Assembly: GCA_964035545.1 (NCBI GenBank)
Contig: OZ037771.1
Coordinates: 4,830,628-4,894,627, forward strand
Reading direction: 5' to 3'
Length of the DNA stretch: 64,000 bases
Origin: Bugula neritina
Lineage: Eukaryota > Bryozoa > Gymnolaemata > Cheilostomatida > Bugulidae
Both the position numbers and the translations under genes were made by a program. Positions 25,481-37,100 of this stretch are shown in pieces. The first letter of the stretch is position 1, and each line of letters opens with the position of its first letter. Below the pieces are notes generated by a model. That model was not told the DNA's origin and ran no database searches. It saw only the letters and a list, made by a program, of their open reading frames with translations.

Positions 25481-27123
25481 ATTAACTCGTAAGTCATAAC
25501 TAATTTGTCCTAAGTGTAACCTGAGTAATGATACAGGCATTTGGTTTTACAAATTTACTAGCCAATTCACACAGTTCAAGAGTTTTGTTAACGTCAGAAT
25601 TAGTGAGTTCAAAAGGTTTTTTTCACCCAGGAGTAAGTGCTTATTGTCACAAACAATCCTGTTTGTCACTCAAGTCACATAGTTCTGAAGTAGTATGTAA
25701 TTTAGCCAAGATATTGTCAGCCCTCTTGTTTCCTTCTTGGCAAGTGAGTGAGTTTTAGCTATCAAATGTGTTTTACTTGGAGTATTAATAAAGCTGTTCT
25801 ACCACTTCCCATAGGCAGTCTTGTTACTGTCATAAACCACTCAAATGTGTCATGAACTTTGCCCCTGCAGCTGATAATGTGCAGCATAAAATGTGTTTTT
25901 TTTACTTTCAGTATTTTAGCAAAGCAATTAGGAAAAGTTTTACATCCTTCAATATTTTCTACTCTTCAGGTAGGTTTGGCCCACCTGGCACTTATTTTGG
26001 TTCTAACAGTTGAAGATGTCTCGTTTAAAAGCACTTAGGTTTGGTGCACCATGTTTTGTTATATTGGTGTGAGAAGATTGTATTTGCCTCCCCCCCCCCC
26101 CATGAAAATATGCTACAAGTATCTTGACCGAATCTACGTACCTAACTTGCTTAGATTTGCTCAAATATAACAACATGATTTAGAACAATTATTTGTGATT
26201 TTTGACAAGCTGAATTTTTTGCAGCTCATATTTAGTGTTTCACAAATTTTCCAAAACAAATTGGTTTTGACATAATGCTTTTAATTTTTTGACAGTTTTA
26301 CTACAGTTTGTTTTAGCACAATGTATTTTCTACAATTAATTATGCAGATAGCATCTAATCTAAATTTTTCCCACTGCAATGCCTGTGCATTGCCATTGCT
26401 TTGAGCTCCAGTGTATGTTTTGGGTTGGGCAAAGTTGAAAGTTACTCTCACTGATAACGATACTGATAAACTGTTCAATATGCACCCCTTGTACACGTGT
26501 ATCCCTCCCTAGATATGTTTACACTAGATAAACTGGCAAGTGAAAGCATTTAGCATATTTATAGCAGTCAGCAGTTTGCTGATGGAACTATAGCTTAAAT
26601 TGATAGATGTTATTTTACCAAGTACAGCTTTCCAGAGAAAGCAAAAAATATTTATGAATTTTTTCTTTTTATAATTTTTGTTCTTTTTAATAGACTTAGC
26701 TTTTTAATATGGCAAGCATCTTATTCGAATGAAAGCATCTTCATCTTGAAGTTAATTTAAAGTGAAAAAACTTAAATGAGACCCAGAGATGACAACTCCT
26801 AACAATGTTTTGGACGTTTTGACCAACTGCCATTTGTTTCATTCACAATTTTATACTTTGTCATAAGTTAATGTATATTTTAGTCTAATTAAATACGAAT
26901 ATATACAATAAAATTTTATATCTAAAACTGAATTTGATCCCAATTATGGTCATTGATAATTAACATAAACAAATTTGAAATCCAGGTCACAACTGTATAT
27001 CTCAAAAATGATTTTCGTAAAACATGTTTGCAATATCAGTTTTGATGCTAACCTTAACATGGTAGCCTTCAGCTACTTGTATTTGTATGATGGCATAGCC
27101 TTTTTTTAATTTCCTTTGTAGTG

Positions 27124-30100
27124 ATGGCAATCAGGGTATATACTGCACCGCCCCCTAAAGGATGTGAACGGTTGTTTAAAACTGTGTTCAGTGCTGAGGC
27201 TAAAGCATTTATTGGAGAACTTTACACAACATTTCAGTCTGATATTGAAGAAGTAAGTCAGTGTTTCACCCTAGCATTTATTTAATATTATATAATACCA
27301 GGTCGTGTGTGTAAAACATGGCATGTTGTCTTGGCACTTTTAGCCCTTTATAATGTCTATGTAGTTTACTTTTTTTTTAGTATTTTAAAGGAGCTTTGAT
27401 TTTGTGGGCTTTTATCCTACGTTCCTATGACTTATAGGCGTATAAGCATATACTATTAGCATCTTTTACATATAAACTGCATTGCCTTTGGATGTTGATG
27501 ATAATATCAGGACTATGCCAGCATTTGCTAACGTTTAGTCATAAAGTTTATGATTTTAAGACAGGTGGTTAAAGTTCTTAAAAGAAAACAATGACTTTCT
27601 TAATTTAGAGTTTTGATAAACATAATTGAGATTTTATATTGCATAAAAGGGCCTTTTTTACTCTATTGCATCTAAAAAAAATTAAAATATATATGAAACA
27701 TGCTAATCATTCTATGTTAATCCACGATATATTGATATATTTAAAGTAGCTAATACAAGAGTATTTGTAAACTCAACATATTTTGTTGCTGATTTATACT
27801 ATTGTCTAGTAGAGCCAGTAGATAGCTCGTAGAAACTGGTATCAGAAAGAAGTACTCAGTTACAATCTCACAGTTCAGAGTTACTAATATGTTGCAACGT
27901 GAGAAGTTGCTATGAGAAAACAACTCTAAGACTTGGGGAGACTTCACATAATACAACATAATGTTTAATAGTCTTTCTAGTTTGTATATTTATTTAGTAA
28001 AAACTACAAAATATTTATATAATGAGATTAATTAATGCTGTATTTTGATGCTAGTTGTATAGAAGAAGAATAAAGCGGAGAGTAGAATTAGACACCCACA
28101 ACCAGTTACCAGATTTCCTCAGTGAAACCAAGGCTATCAGAGAAAATTTAGAATGGCGAGTTGACCCAATTCCAGCTAGACTGAGAAACCGTAAGATTGA
28201 TTGCGGGGACGTGTCACCTAGCAACCGTCTTCATTTTAAAAAAGCGTTGAACTCTGAGGCTAATGGCATTCAGGTATAATAGATGAGTTAGATGTAGCAA
28301 ATATGTTGGAGTGTGTTTGCTCAGTTGTATTTGATCAACAACTAAATTCATTCATACACCAATACACTAGGCCATCTTTTCTTAAATCTAAACTTTCTTT
28401 TCCCTTCTTGTTCAAACTAAACTTTTACGCTGTCAGAGTGATTTCTAGGCTACGGCTGCTGTCAGTACAACGTAATGATGTGGTCATGACATGAAGTCAG
28501 CATGACCCTACCAGTACGTCTGACTGACAGAACCCTTGCCCTCTCTCTCTCTACTTATCGCCAATGAAACTCATCTATTTAAAAACAAATATAGTAGCAA
28601 TTAAAATCATGTTCAAAGTAAAACATCATAAAAATCTCTGGGTAAAATTTATCCTAAATAAAGTATCACTTACAGCTGAGTTTTATAGTGAGGAATTATC
28701 TATTGCAGATTTTTATATACAAATCTAGGTACATTGTTTACTAACATAGTTATAAAGAATATCAACTGTAAACAATCGCCTATGCAATTGTTACTATAAT
28801 GCTGTAATTTACTTATCTGTTGGCTAAAGCACTTGCTGTCACCAGATCTTTAGGGTGTCTCACATCTGGAGTCTGATTTGCTGCCATACTATATGAACAT
28901 GACTTTACCATATTCAAGGCACCTGCGTCCACCTGCCTGTCACTCCCTTCTGTCATGCCTGCCACTCCGAGCGGCACCACTTATATAGCTCAGCAACAAA
29001 TTGCCAGCATTCACAAGCATGCCTAGAACGGGTGGGTGGGTGAACGATATAACCACCCGTACTTGTGACTCTGTGGTGTTCGTGTACCTCATGCTGTTCT
29101 GTTGCATAAGGGCCACACTTTCTAGCCTGGTGAAACATGTTATATATAGTAATTATCACTCTTGGTGTTATTAATAACCCTGTGTATAAATAATTATGTT
29201 TTAACACATATTATTAAAATTTTAGACGTCATAGACAAGTGATTTCTACATGCATTCGAGGTGCAAAGCCCGCCATAATTTCATACCACATAATTGCAAG
29301 TTGGTAGTGTAAAAATCAATTATGGAAAGACAGCGTTTGGGTCATTCTGTACGATGCTGCCAGATATTTTCTGGTACATGCATATGCTATGATCAGTGGG
29401 AGCTGGAGTCCTTCTTGGGGTTCAGATTTGAATATCTATGCTGATTGTAGGTTGACTTTGATGATGGACATTGTCCCACTTGGACCAATCAAATCCTTGG
29501 TTATTCCAACATAATCGAGTTTGTTTCTGAAAACATGCCAGGTAGCTATATTTATTCTTCCTTGTCAGTTTTATGAATTTTTAATGCATTAATTATTTAA
29601 TTGTACAACTCAAACATCAAAACTTTATAATAAAAAGATGTGCAGACTGTTTAATCTCAAGAGTCAGGTGACTGTTACCAGTACAATGTTGTCCTGTAAA
29701 ACTATAAGTAAAGTTCATGTGATTCAACTACTATATAATGTAATTAAACTTGCTTTTAAGAACATTTTCTGTACTTATCAATGTGTCAAAATGCATTATT
29801 CCTTTTCACTGGTTCTAAGTGTCAAAAATGTGTGGAGTTGTGTACACAGAACAAGCACCTGTTCTGACATGTGTTATACAATATAGCAGTGTCAACAGTA
29901 CCACAAGCACTTGTTGTGTCATGTGTTCTACAATTTAGGAGTGCCAAGAGTGCTACAAGCATCTGTTCTGTCATGTGTTATACACTGTAGGAGTGCCAAC
30001 AGTGCCACAAGCACCTGTTCTGATGCTGAGACCAAGAGCCTGGAACATGGTGGAGCACCACGTTCTGGTGAATGGAGAGAAAGTACCAGGACCGGTGGTG

Positions 30101-33100
30101 GATTTCGCTATTCTCATGTATCACACCTCTGCCCAACTGTATGCATCTGGATCAGGTCCATTTTTCTACCTCTCCAAGGCGAGTATATAGTAGTCTATGG
30201 TAGCTTCATTATCTTCAAGAAGTATTTTGTTTTCTATATTCATACGAAGGCTCATGTCTTGCTGCAGTAAAGTATATTTATTAAAAAAAATTCCTAATAA
30301 CTTAATTCTTGTTTTGTATGAAGTCGTCGCATGTTTGATTTAGTATGTCTTTAGCCAGCTGTGTTTTCTAGTTAGAAGGGTATAAAGAAGCAAGACTTTG
30401 GAGGAAGATATTTGTATGGGCTGAACATAAGGTGAGATATGTGAAAGATGTGGGGGAAATTTGACTTTTAAAGTATTGGTTGTGTAGCAGACACATAGTG
30501 GATATATCTTTATACTTTAGAGTTTAGAGGTATTATCTACTAGCTTGCTGTGTTTTTGATTTTTATTATTTTTGCAAGAAATTGGAATTCATAAATTAGA
30601 TTTTACGAGATTAAATACCTACAAAGTAAAGTTTTTACATGTATGTAACTTTAAACTCACTGTAAGCTACACATGATCAACACCATCAGTTGCAAAGTCT
30701 GTAACCTTTTTTAAGCAGTTTAGTAAGTTATGCATATGATATGCGCCGTTAGTGATATGAAACCTATAATTGTGGTATCAGTCCTCTTCATTTCCTGTCT
30801 AGAAGGTCATAGGTCAAACTGCTGGTATGGTTTACAGAAAAAGTAGCAAGTTTTAATGTTTCGATATATTTTTAAGGCTTTTTATAGACTCTGTTTGGTG
30901 CTTTCAGCTAGGAATGCCGGTGGGTTCAATAAAAGCCTGTGTTCTTATAGAGAACATTCTCGCCGCCTTTGAAATGGAGGAGATACTGTATGAACTGAGG
31001 ACCCACAGTCTAGGACTGAATTGTGGGATATGGGACTACTGCGCTTCCATAATCAACAAGTTTGGTCAGTGAGCTTTATCATATGCTACATTAGTGTTTC
31101 AATTCCTTTTACTCTTTAGTAAATTCTGCATTTTTATTTTTATTTCTATCAGATAAGAAATTATGTTTATAATTGAAGTTTCTAATTTGCTTCCAGACAT
31201 GCTAATCATTGTAGAACAGCTGTACATTTAAAATTCTATTTGTGTGAAAATGAAAGTTTTCTGTTTTGTCGGCAACACTGTGAGTTGTGCAATAAATGGT
31301 TTAATATGTTATTCTCTACAAATATAGAACTTTTTAGCACATAGGTGTGACTTCACATCCATTTAGTTTGTGCGACAGCATTCTAATCAATTTGATCTCT
31401 ATATGCAGGCACTCGGCAAGAGTTTCGGTTGCCAGACCGCAGTAAATACGTAAACATGCAGAAACACTTTCTGGAGAGTTACTGCATGTTAGTTGTTGAT
31501 GTGTGCCATAAGAGAGGTGCTCTTGCCACTGGAGGTATGAATGCAAAGATGCTGCCTGCTGGGAATTCTCATGTCAGAGAGGAGATAACTCAACAAGTGT
31601 GTATGTAAGCGTGTTACTTTGTCACGCTGCCGATAAAGTAGTTAATTCCTGCTGCTAAGTTTAAAAAGCAGATGGTTGACTAGATGCTTTTATAAAACAC
31701 ATGAGATAGAATTAAAATTGCAGTTAATTTTAACGCAAGTTTGTAGCACAAAAAGTTATCTCCCCTCAAAATGAAGTAGTAGTAATCTAAACTCAATTCA
31801 AGTCAAATCAAAAGTTGTAAACACAAGTTCTGCAAACACCTGTAACATTACACCTTACTGCGAGTGTTAGAGTTGTGTGACAGTAAATGGGGGGTGGCAG
31901 ACGGGTATTGAGGTGGGAAATCTATATTCTGTAACTACTGTGCTGGTAAGTCAATTCAGCTTCATAATTCAGTCTGCAATCCAAGTGACAAAGTTTATAG
32001 TTGGTTTACAAGGCTAGGTAATTTTACTGTCAGCATACTGTGTCTTTCACAAAGACCAACAAACTGTAAATAGTAAAAGTGTTTACTAGTTAGTAGTATA
32101 ATTAGTATAATTACAAGTCTACACTGCCATCTTGTCTGGTAGCTTTCTGTATCATTTTGAATTCTTTTCCGAAAAAGCCTAAAAGTCATATTACAAAGTG
32201 CTACTTTGTATGTAATGATAATGTAACGAACATGTTTCATGCATCTTTAGCACACTCGAGTCTTCCTTGGGTCTCAAGTTGCATCATACTATTTCACAAT
32301 TTACTTTACTCAAGGTTTAAGTCAAAATTTGAGTCTATCTTTTGTTAGGTCTAAGAAACTGGAGTTGGAGCTGGGAGTGGATGGATTCATGTTGTACGAC
32401 ATGCAGTTTATTCCAGCAGCTAAGAGAATGGTGGACAAACTCATACCCTCCGACAATCAGCTGCACAAGAGAGAACTTAGTCTAACAGTAACAGCTGCTG
32501 ACCTACTTTCATTACCTGAGGTTGTTTACATACAATATATCTATAGTTGTGTAAAAACAGATTTGTTCTATATATGTAACTACATAGATTACTTGTACAT
32601 ATATAATAATTTGTATGATTTTAACACACACACAGTGTAATTTTACATTTCCAATTGCTGGTAAAGCCTACTGATATGGATTTACTAGAAGTGTATCAAT
32701 AGTGTCCTCTTAATGTAGGTTGCAGACATATTATTGAACGTTACAGACAGTTGATGCTAATGAAAGACAAGCAATTCTCACTTTTTCTTAATAGCAACAT
32801 ATTAACCCGATTTATACTTTCAGTTACTTATCAGAGTGATTAAATGTCTAGCTACGTGCCGCATACTGAACTTGGTTTAATTTCAATCTGAAGAACTTAA
32901 AATAAAGTGCCCTGCATTTCAGTTTCCACTTGTTTATAAGATATGACATTACTGTAGTACAAGCTGCTATGTATCATTTTCCGGACATTAATTGTTGATG
33001 CTCATTTATACTTGTGTTATTAATGTATATGCGACTGTTTTCAGGGTTCAGTAACAAGAAATGGTTTGATCCTCAATATCACTGTCGGAATATTGTTTAT

Positions 33101-33760
33101 AAAAGCTTGGTTGCAAGGTTAGTCATTTTATCTCATATTGAGTTGTAATACATTACCCAGTCTATGTTAGCAAAATCTGTATGAATTATCTGATAATTGA
33201 ACAAGGCCAACTGTTTTTCAAAGTGGCTATTCTTAGAGGTCAAGGGTGAATCTTAACTAATATTCTATTGGTTTAGGTTTTGCAAGTTGATTTCAGTCAT
33301 TTAGAAAAGCTGTCATCATGTGGCAACAAAATAAATACTCTCTGAATCAGGCTGAAGTGTTGGCATCCCTTGTAATTGAGAGTTGTCTTTTCTAGCACAA
33401 GTTGTATTTGATGCTGAGTGGTAGACTGATTGTTGTCTATCTTGTTAAAAGTTAGGAGATTTGTGACTGATAAAGTAATACTTAAGTTGGGTTATGTTGC
33501 CAGACTTCAACACTGTGAGTTGTTTGCTGACAGGAAAAGGTGTCTTCGTGTACAACGGAGCTGTGGAAGATTCTGCGACAGCTGAGATCTCAAGATCTCA
33601 GGTCTGGCAATGGATACGGCATGAAGAAACGCTGGAGGAAAGTGAGGAGGTTATTGATATGCCCCTCATTCTTGGTCTTGTATCAGATATAATAAAGGAG
33701 CTTAGGCTGAATCAAACAGTATCTGTTGCCGAGGAACCTCTGCTACTGACCGCAGCTCAG
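27124..33760 (+). CDS. Malate synthase (A type), ten exons found, C-terminal exon missing
   Basis: Exons 27124-27252, 28055-28273, 29451-29541, 29991-30178, 30372-30431, 30908-31064, 31409-31604, 32349-32520, 33045-33117 and 33534-33760 give 504 codons with consistent phases. Malate synthase joins acetyl-CoA and glyoxylate to malate in the glyoxylate shunt, often in peroxisomes. Diagnostic blocks: [28 protein letters not shown] then [71 protein letters not shown] and [17 protein letters not shown]. The family's metal-binding Glu (LIE) and Asp (WDY) and the catalytic-loop Asp (VED) are present. Family members are about 530-550 residues, so roughly 30 C-terminal residues (expected to end near a FLTLPAY-like motif) are not seen. 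Reading on past 33760 gives only V-T-L-stop. Intron 4 uses a GC donor (30179). A retrotransposon occupies the expected site of the last exon or intron. Confidence 0.93.
28900..29210. other. GC-richer block inside malate synthase intron 2
   Basis: This part of the intron is more GC-rich than its surroundings and has an 84-codon minus-strand frame (28953-29207) with several Cys/His residues but no recognised domain. It may be an old transposon insertion. No function is assigned. Confidence 0.3.
29840..30020 (+). repeat. Tandem 52-bp units duplicating acceptor and start of malate synthase exon 4
   Basis: Units at about 29840-29886, 29887-29938 and 29939-29990 each resemble the first ~35 bp of exon 4 plus its acceptor. 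All share 'acaagca(c/t)(c/t)tgtt', 'catgtgtt(a/c)tacaa/ct' and a final tag. Exon 4 itself begins the fourth copy at 29991 (gagtgccaacagtgccac). The unit length (52) is not a multiple of three, so use of an upstream copy would shift the frame. Only the last acceptor gives the malate synthase protein. Confidence 0.85.
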
Positions 33761-33914
33761 GTAACACTGTAGCGCCACACACTTCCTTTATTTCTAAGTT
33801 GTGTAGTTTGACTCTAAGATATCAAAATTATTTTCCTGACTAAAGCTTAGTAATTTCAAGACCCGACTGTATTACTTCTGTACACTTAGAGCAGTGCTTA
33901 TCACAAGTAACATT

Positions 33915-34117
33915 TGTAATGTTTTGAATGTGTGCTGCATGCAATGGTGTTGTTTATTATTACTGCATGAATCAGATAGTGTTTGGCAACTGTATGATGT
34001 CATATTCTGTATATATATAAGATGAAGATTTACAAATATAAGTTAGTTTTAGCCCTCAACCGAGTGTAGTCTCTACAGCATAAATATATAATAACTGCAA
34101 ATTAACGCAACATAAAA
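33915..34117 (+). repeat. 5' LTR
   Basis: A 203-bp repeat starting tgtaatgttttg and ending cgcaacataaaa. It should contain the element's promoter: the tatatataaga block (about 34012-34022) is a plausible TATA region. By eye it matches the 3' LTR without differences. Confidence 0.95.
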
Positions 34118-34118
34118 T

Positions 34119-34129
34119 TGGCGACGAGG
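34119..34129 (+). promoter_or_regulatory. Primer binding site for tRNA-Ser
   Basis: tggcgacgagg begins one base after the 5' LTR. It is complementary to a 3' end of the form cctcgtcg-CCA, as in tRNA-Ser(GCU)-type tRNAs that start gacgagg. Confidence 0.75.
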
Positions 34130-34161
34130 ATAATCTGATAGTGGCAGCTCGAGATTTCAAA

Positions 34162-37100
34162 ATGGCTACTGGATCTATACCGCAGTTTAGTGGGAAGATA
34201 GAACATTATATGCAGAGGTTAGAGAGTTATTTTCTTATACACAAGACAGATGCTGACTTGAAGAAGCATGTACTGATTATGGGACTTTCAGAGAGTCAAT
34301 ACGAAACTTTGACAGACTTGGTATCACCAGAGATGCCACAGGATGTTAGCTATGACAATCTAGTACAGCAGCTAAAGAGGCATTATGGTACAGTGACAAA
34401 TAAAATGGTTGAGAGGGCGAAGTTTAGAGAAGTCAAGAGATCACCGAATGAATCTGTGACAGACTTCGTGGCTAGACTGAGGGCACAAGCTAGATCATGT
34501 GAGTTTGGGAATGTGCTACATGATAATTTGCTTGAACAATTTAGAATAGGGGTGCAAAGTAAGACAATCAGAGAGAGGATAACTGCTATGGCAGCAGAAC
34601 AGCAATCCAAGCTTCAAGCAGTGATAGATGTTGCACTGCAAGTTGAAGTTGATGAAAAGATGGACAATGTCAAGTTAAACAGTGCACCAGAAAATGTTTC
34701 AGCCGTGAGAAATGGAAGGGTCAATAGTGGAGCAAGACCTAAGCATACAGAAAATAATAGCAAAAGTCAAGCTATTTGCTACAGGTGCTCTAGGACCGGA
34801 CATTTGGCGAGTAGTAACAGTTGTCCAGCGAAGGATAAAACGTGCAAGGACTGTGGCAGGAAAGGACATTTTGCCAAGTCGAAGTTCTGTAAAGGCACAA
34901 CAAAGCACCATACAGTGGCAAAAGTAGAGGAGATGAGCGAGGAAACGTTGTTCGCTGTGAAGGGAAAATCTGAAATACCAAAATGTGATGTGACCATTGT
35001 GGGTGAGAGTATTTTATTTCTAATTGACACAGGAGCTTGCAACAATATCATAGATTTGGCTGCCTATAACAGGATCAAGCACAAAGTTATGCTGCGGCCA
35101 ATAAGCGAGGCTTTGTATGCTTATGGCAGTGACAAGCAATTAAACATGATTGGTTGTTTTGATACTGAAATGAAGTGTGCTGCATATATTGCTAAGGCTA
35201 CTGTGTATGTTTTTAATGGCTATGCTAAGTGCTTACTAAGTGGTAAAACAGCCACAGATTTACATCTCTTGTCTTTTGATAGTAATGTTTATAATGTAAG
35301 TGCTGAAGATCAGTGTGAAATTGTTAGACAATTTCCAGAAGTTTTTCAAGGTGTGGGAAAACTCAAAAGGGTGAAAGCAAAATTTCACGTTGATGAAACA
35401 GTAACACCAGTTGCTCAGCCAGTGCGTAGGTTACCATTGGGGTTCAAAGATAAGGTGAAGCAAAAGCTAGATGATTTGTTAGCTAATGACATTATTGAGC
35501 CCGTTGCTGGAGTTGGTACGACATGGGTGAGTCCATTGGTGGTAGTTTTGAAAGATAATGGGGAAATTAGACAAACAGTTGACATGCGCCAGGCAAATAA
35601 GGCTATTTTGAGGGAAAGACACCCTATTCCAACTGTTAAAGAGATGCTAGCTAATTTAGAAGGGGCTCAAGTTTTTTCAAAGTTGGACTTGAGGCAAGGT
35701 TTTCACCAGGTGGAAATTGAGGAAAATTCAAGGCCTATTACAACTTTTATCACACCCTTTGGCTTGTTTAGATATAAAAGGCTAACGATGGGTACAAATG
35801 CCAGCCCAGAGCAATTTCAGTATATCATACAGCAAGCATTAGCAGGTTTGGCAGGAGTCCAAAATATGGCTGATGATATTATTTTATTTGCATCAAACAA
35901 GCTAGAGCATGATGAGAGGTTGAAAGCATTACTTTTGAGACTCAAACAAGTAGGCTTGACACTGAATGCTAGCAAGTGTGAATTTAGAGTTAGCTCAGTG
36001 AAGTTCCTTGGCTTTATTATCTCAGGTAGCGGAATTTCAGCTGACCCAGAGAAAGTTAAATCAATAGTTGAATTTCAACCACCGAAAAATGCGACTGATT
36101 GCAGGAGCTTCCTTGGCTTGGTAAATTTTGTGGGAAAATTTATTCCAGATTTAGCTAGTGTATCAGAGCCTATTAGGCAAGTCACTCGAAAGTCTGTTCA
36201 GTTCACTTGGGGTAAAGAACAGCAAGGTGCTTTTAACAAAATTAAAACTCTCATGGCCAATGCTAAGACGCTGGCTCATTTTGATTCAAAATTGAAAACC
36301 AGTGTTGTGGTTGATGCTAGCCCATTTGCATTAGGAGCTGTTTTAGTGCAGGGAGATAGAGTGGTGGCATATGGACACCGCGGGTTGACAGATATTGAGC
36401 GTAGATATAGTCAAACAGAGAGGGAGGCTTTGGCAATAGTGTGGGCCTGTGAACATTTCATGATGTACTTGTTAGGCATTGAGTTCGAGCTAATAACAGA
36501 CCACAGACCCCTGGCATTTATATTTAATAATCCTAGCTCTAAGCCAGTTCCTAGGATAGAGAGGTGGTCATTACGCTTGCAGTCATTTAGGTTTACAGTG
36601 AAATATAAACCTGGTAAAGGAAACATAGCTGATCCGCTCTCTAGGCTGTGTAATGTGATGAATCACAAAGTAAACAGTATTGCTACAGTAGCAGCAGATG
36701 ATTATGCTAGGCAGATTGTCAAAGAGGCAGTGCCAATAGCTATTAAATGGAAAGACTTGGTAGTTAAGTCTAGTTCATGCAAAGAAGTTCAAAATGTTCT
36801 AGAAGCATTAAAATCTAATGAAATGCAGAAATGTAGCAGATCGTACCAAGTTGTGGAGAATGAACTAAGTGAAATTGATGGCGTGTTACTCAGAGGTAGT
36901 AGGATAGTAATACCAGTTGCACTTAGAGAACATGTGCTGAAATTAGCACATGAAGGGCATCAGGGCATAGTGAAGACCAAACAAAGACTTAGATCTAAAG
37001 TGTGGTGGCCTAAAATGGATGATGAGGTTGAGAAATTTTGCAGGAATTGTGCTGACTGTGTCAAAGTAAGTCAACCAAACCCACCAGAACCTTTGTCAAT

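Larger units (their letters stand above)
23957..27121. other. Intergenic between ankyrin gene and malate synthase
   Basis: About 3.2 kb without a supported gene. It holds a GC-richer foldback block (24643-24768), a cryptically simple stretch (25080-25480) and a poly-C run near 26090. Short ORFs at 24810-25077 and 25528-25758 show no recognisable domain. The malate synthase promoter, and possibly a 5' UTR exon, should lie here because the first coding exon is preceded by a plausible acceptor at 27121. Confidence 0.6.

Noticed and set aside
28953-29207. 84-codon minus-strand ORF in a malate synthase intron
   Set aside because: No family match; composition alone is not enough to call a nested gene.
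33761-33772. Malate synthase ending naturally as V-T-L-stop by read-through of the exon 10 donor
   Set aside because: The gtaaca context is a normal donor and the protein would lack the conserved C-terminal segment; kept only as a possibility for a truncated isoform.
34141-34161. Gag-Pol start at 34141
   Set aside because: That codon is GTG; the first in-frame ATG (34162) has a good eukaryotic context.
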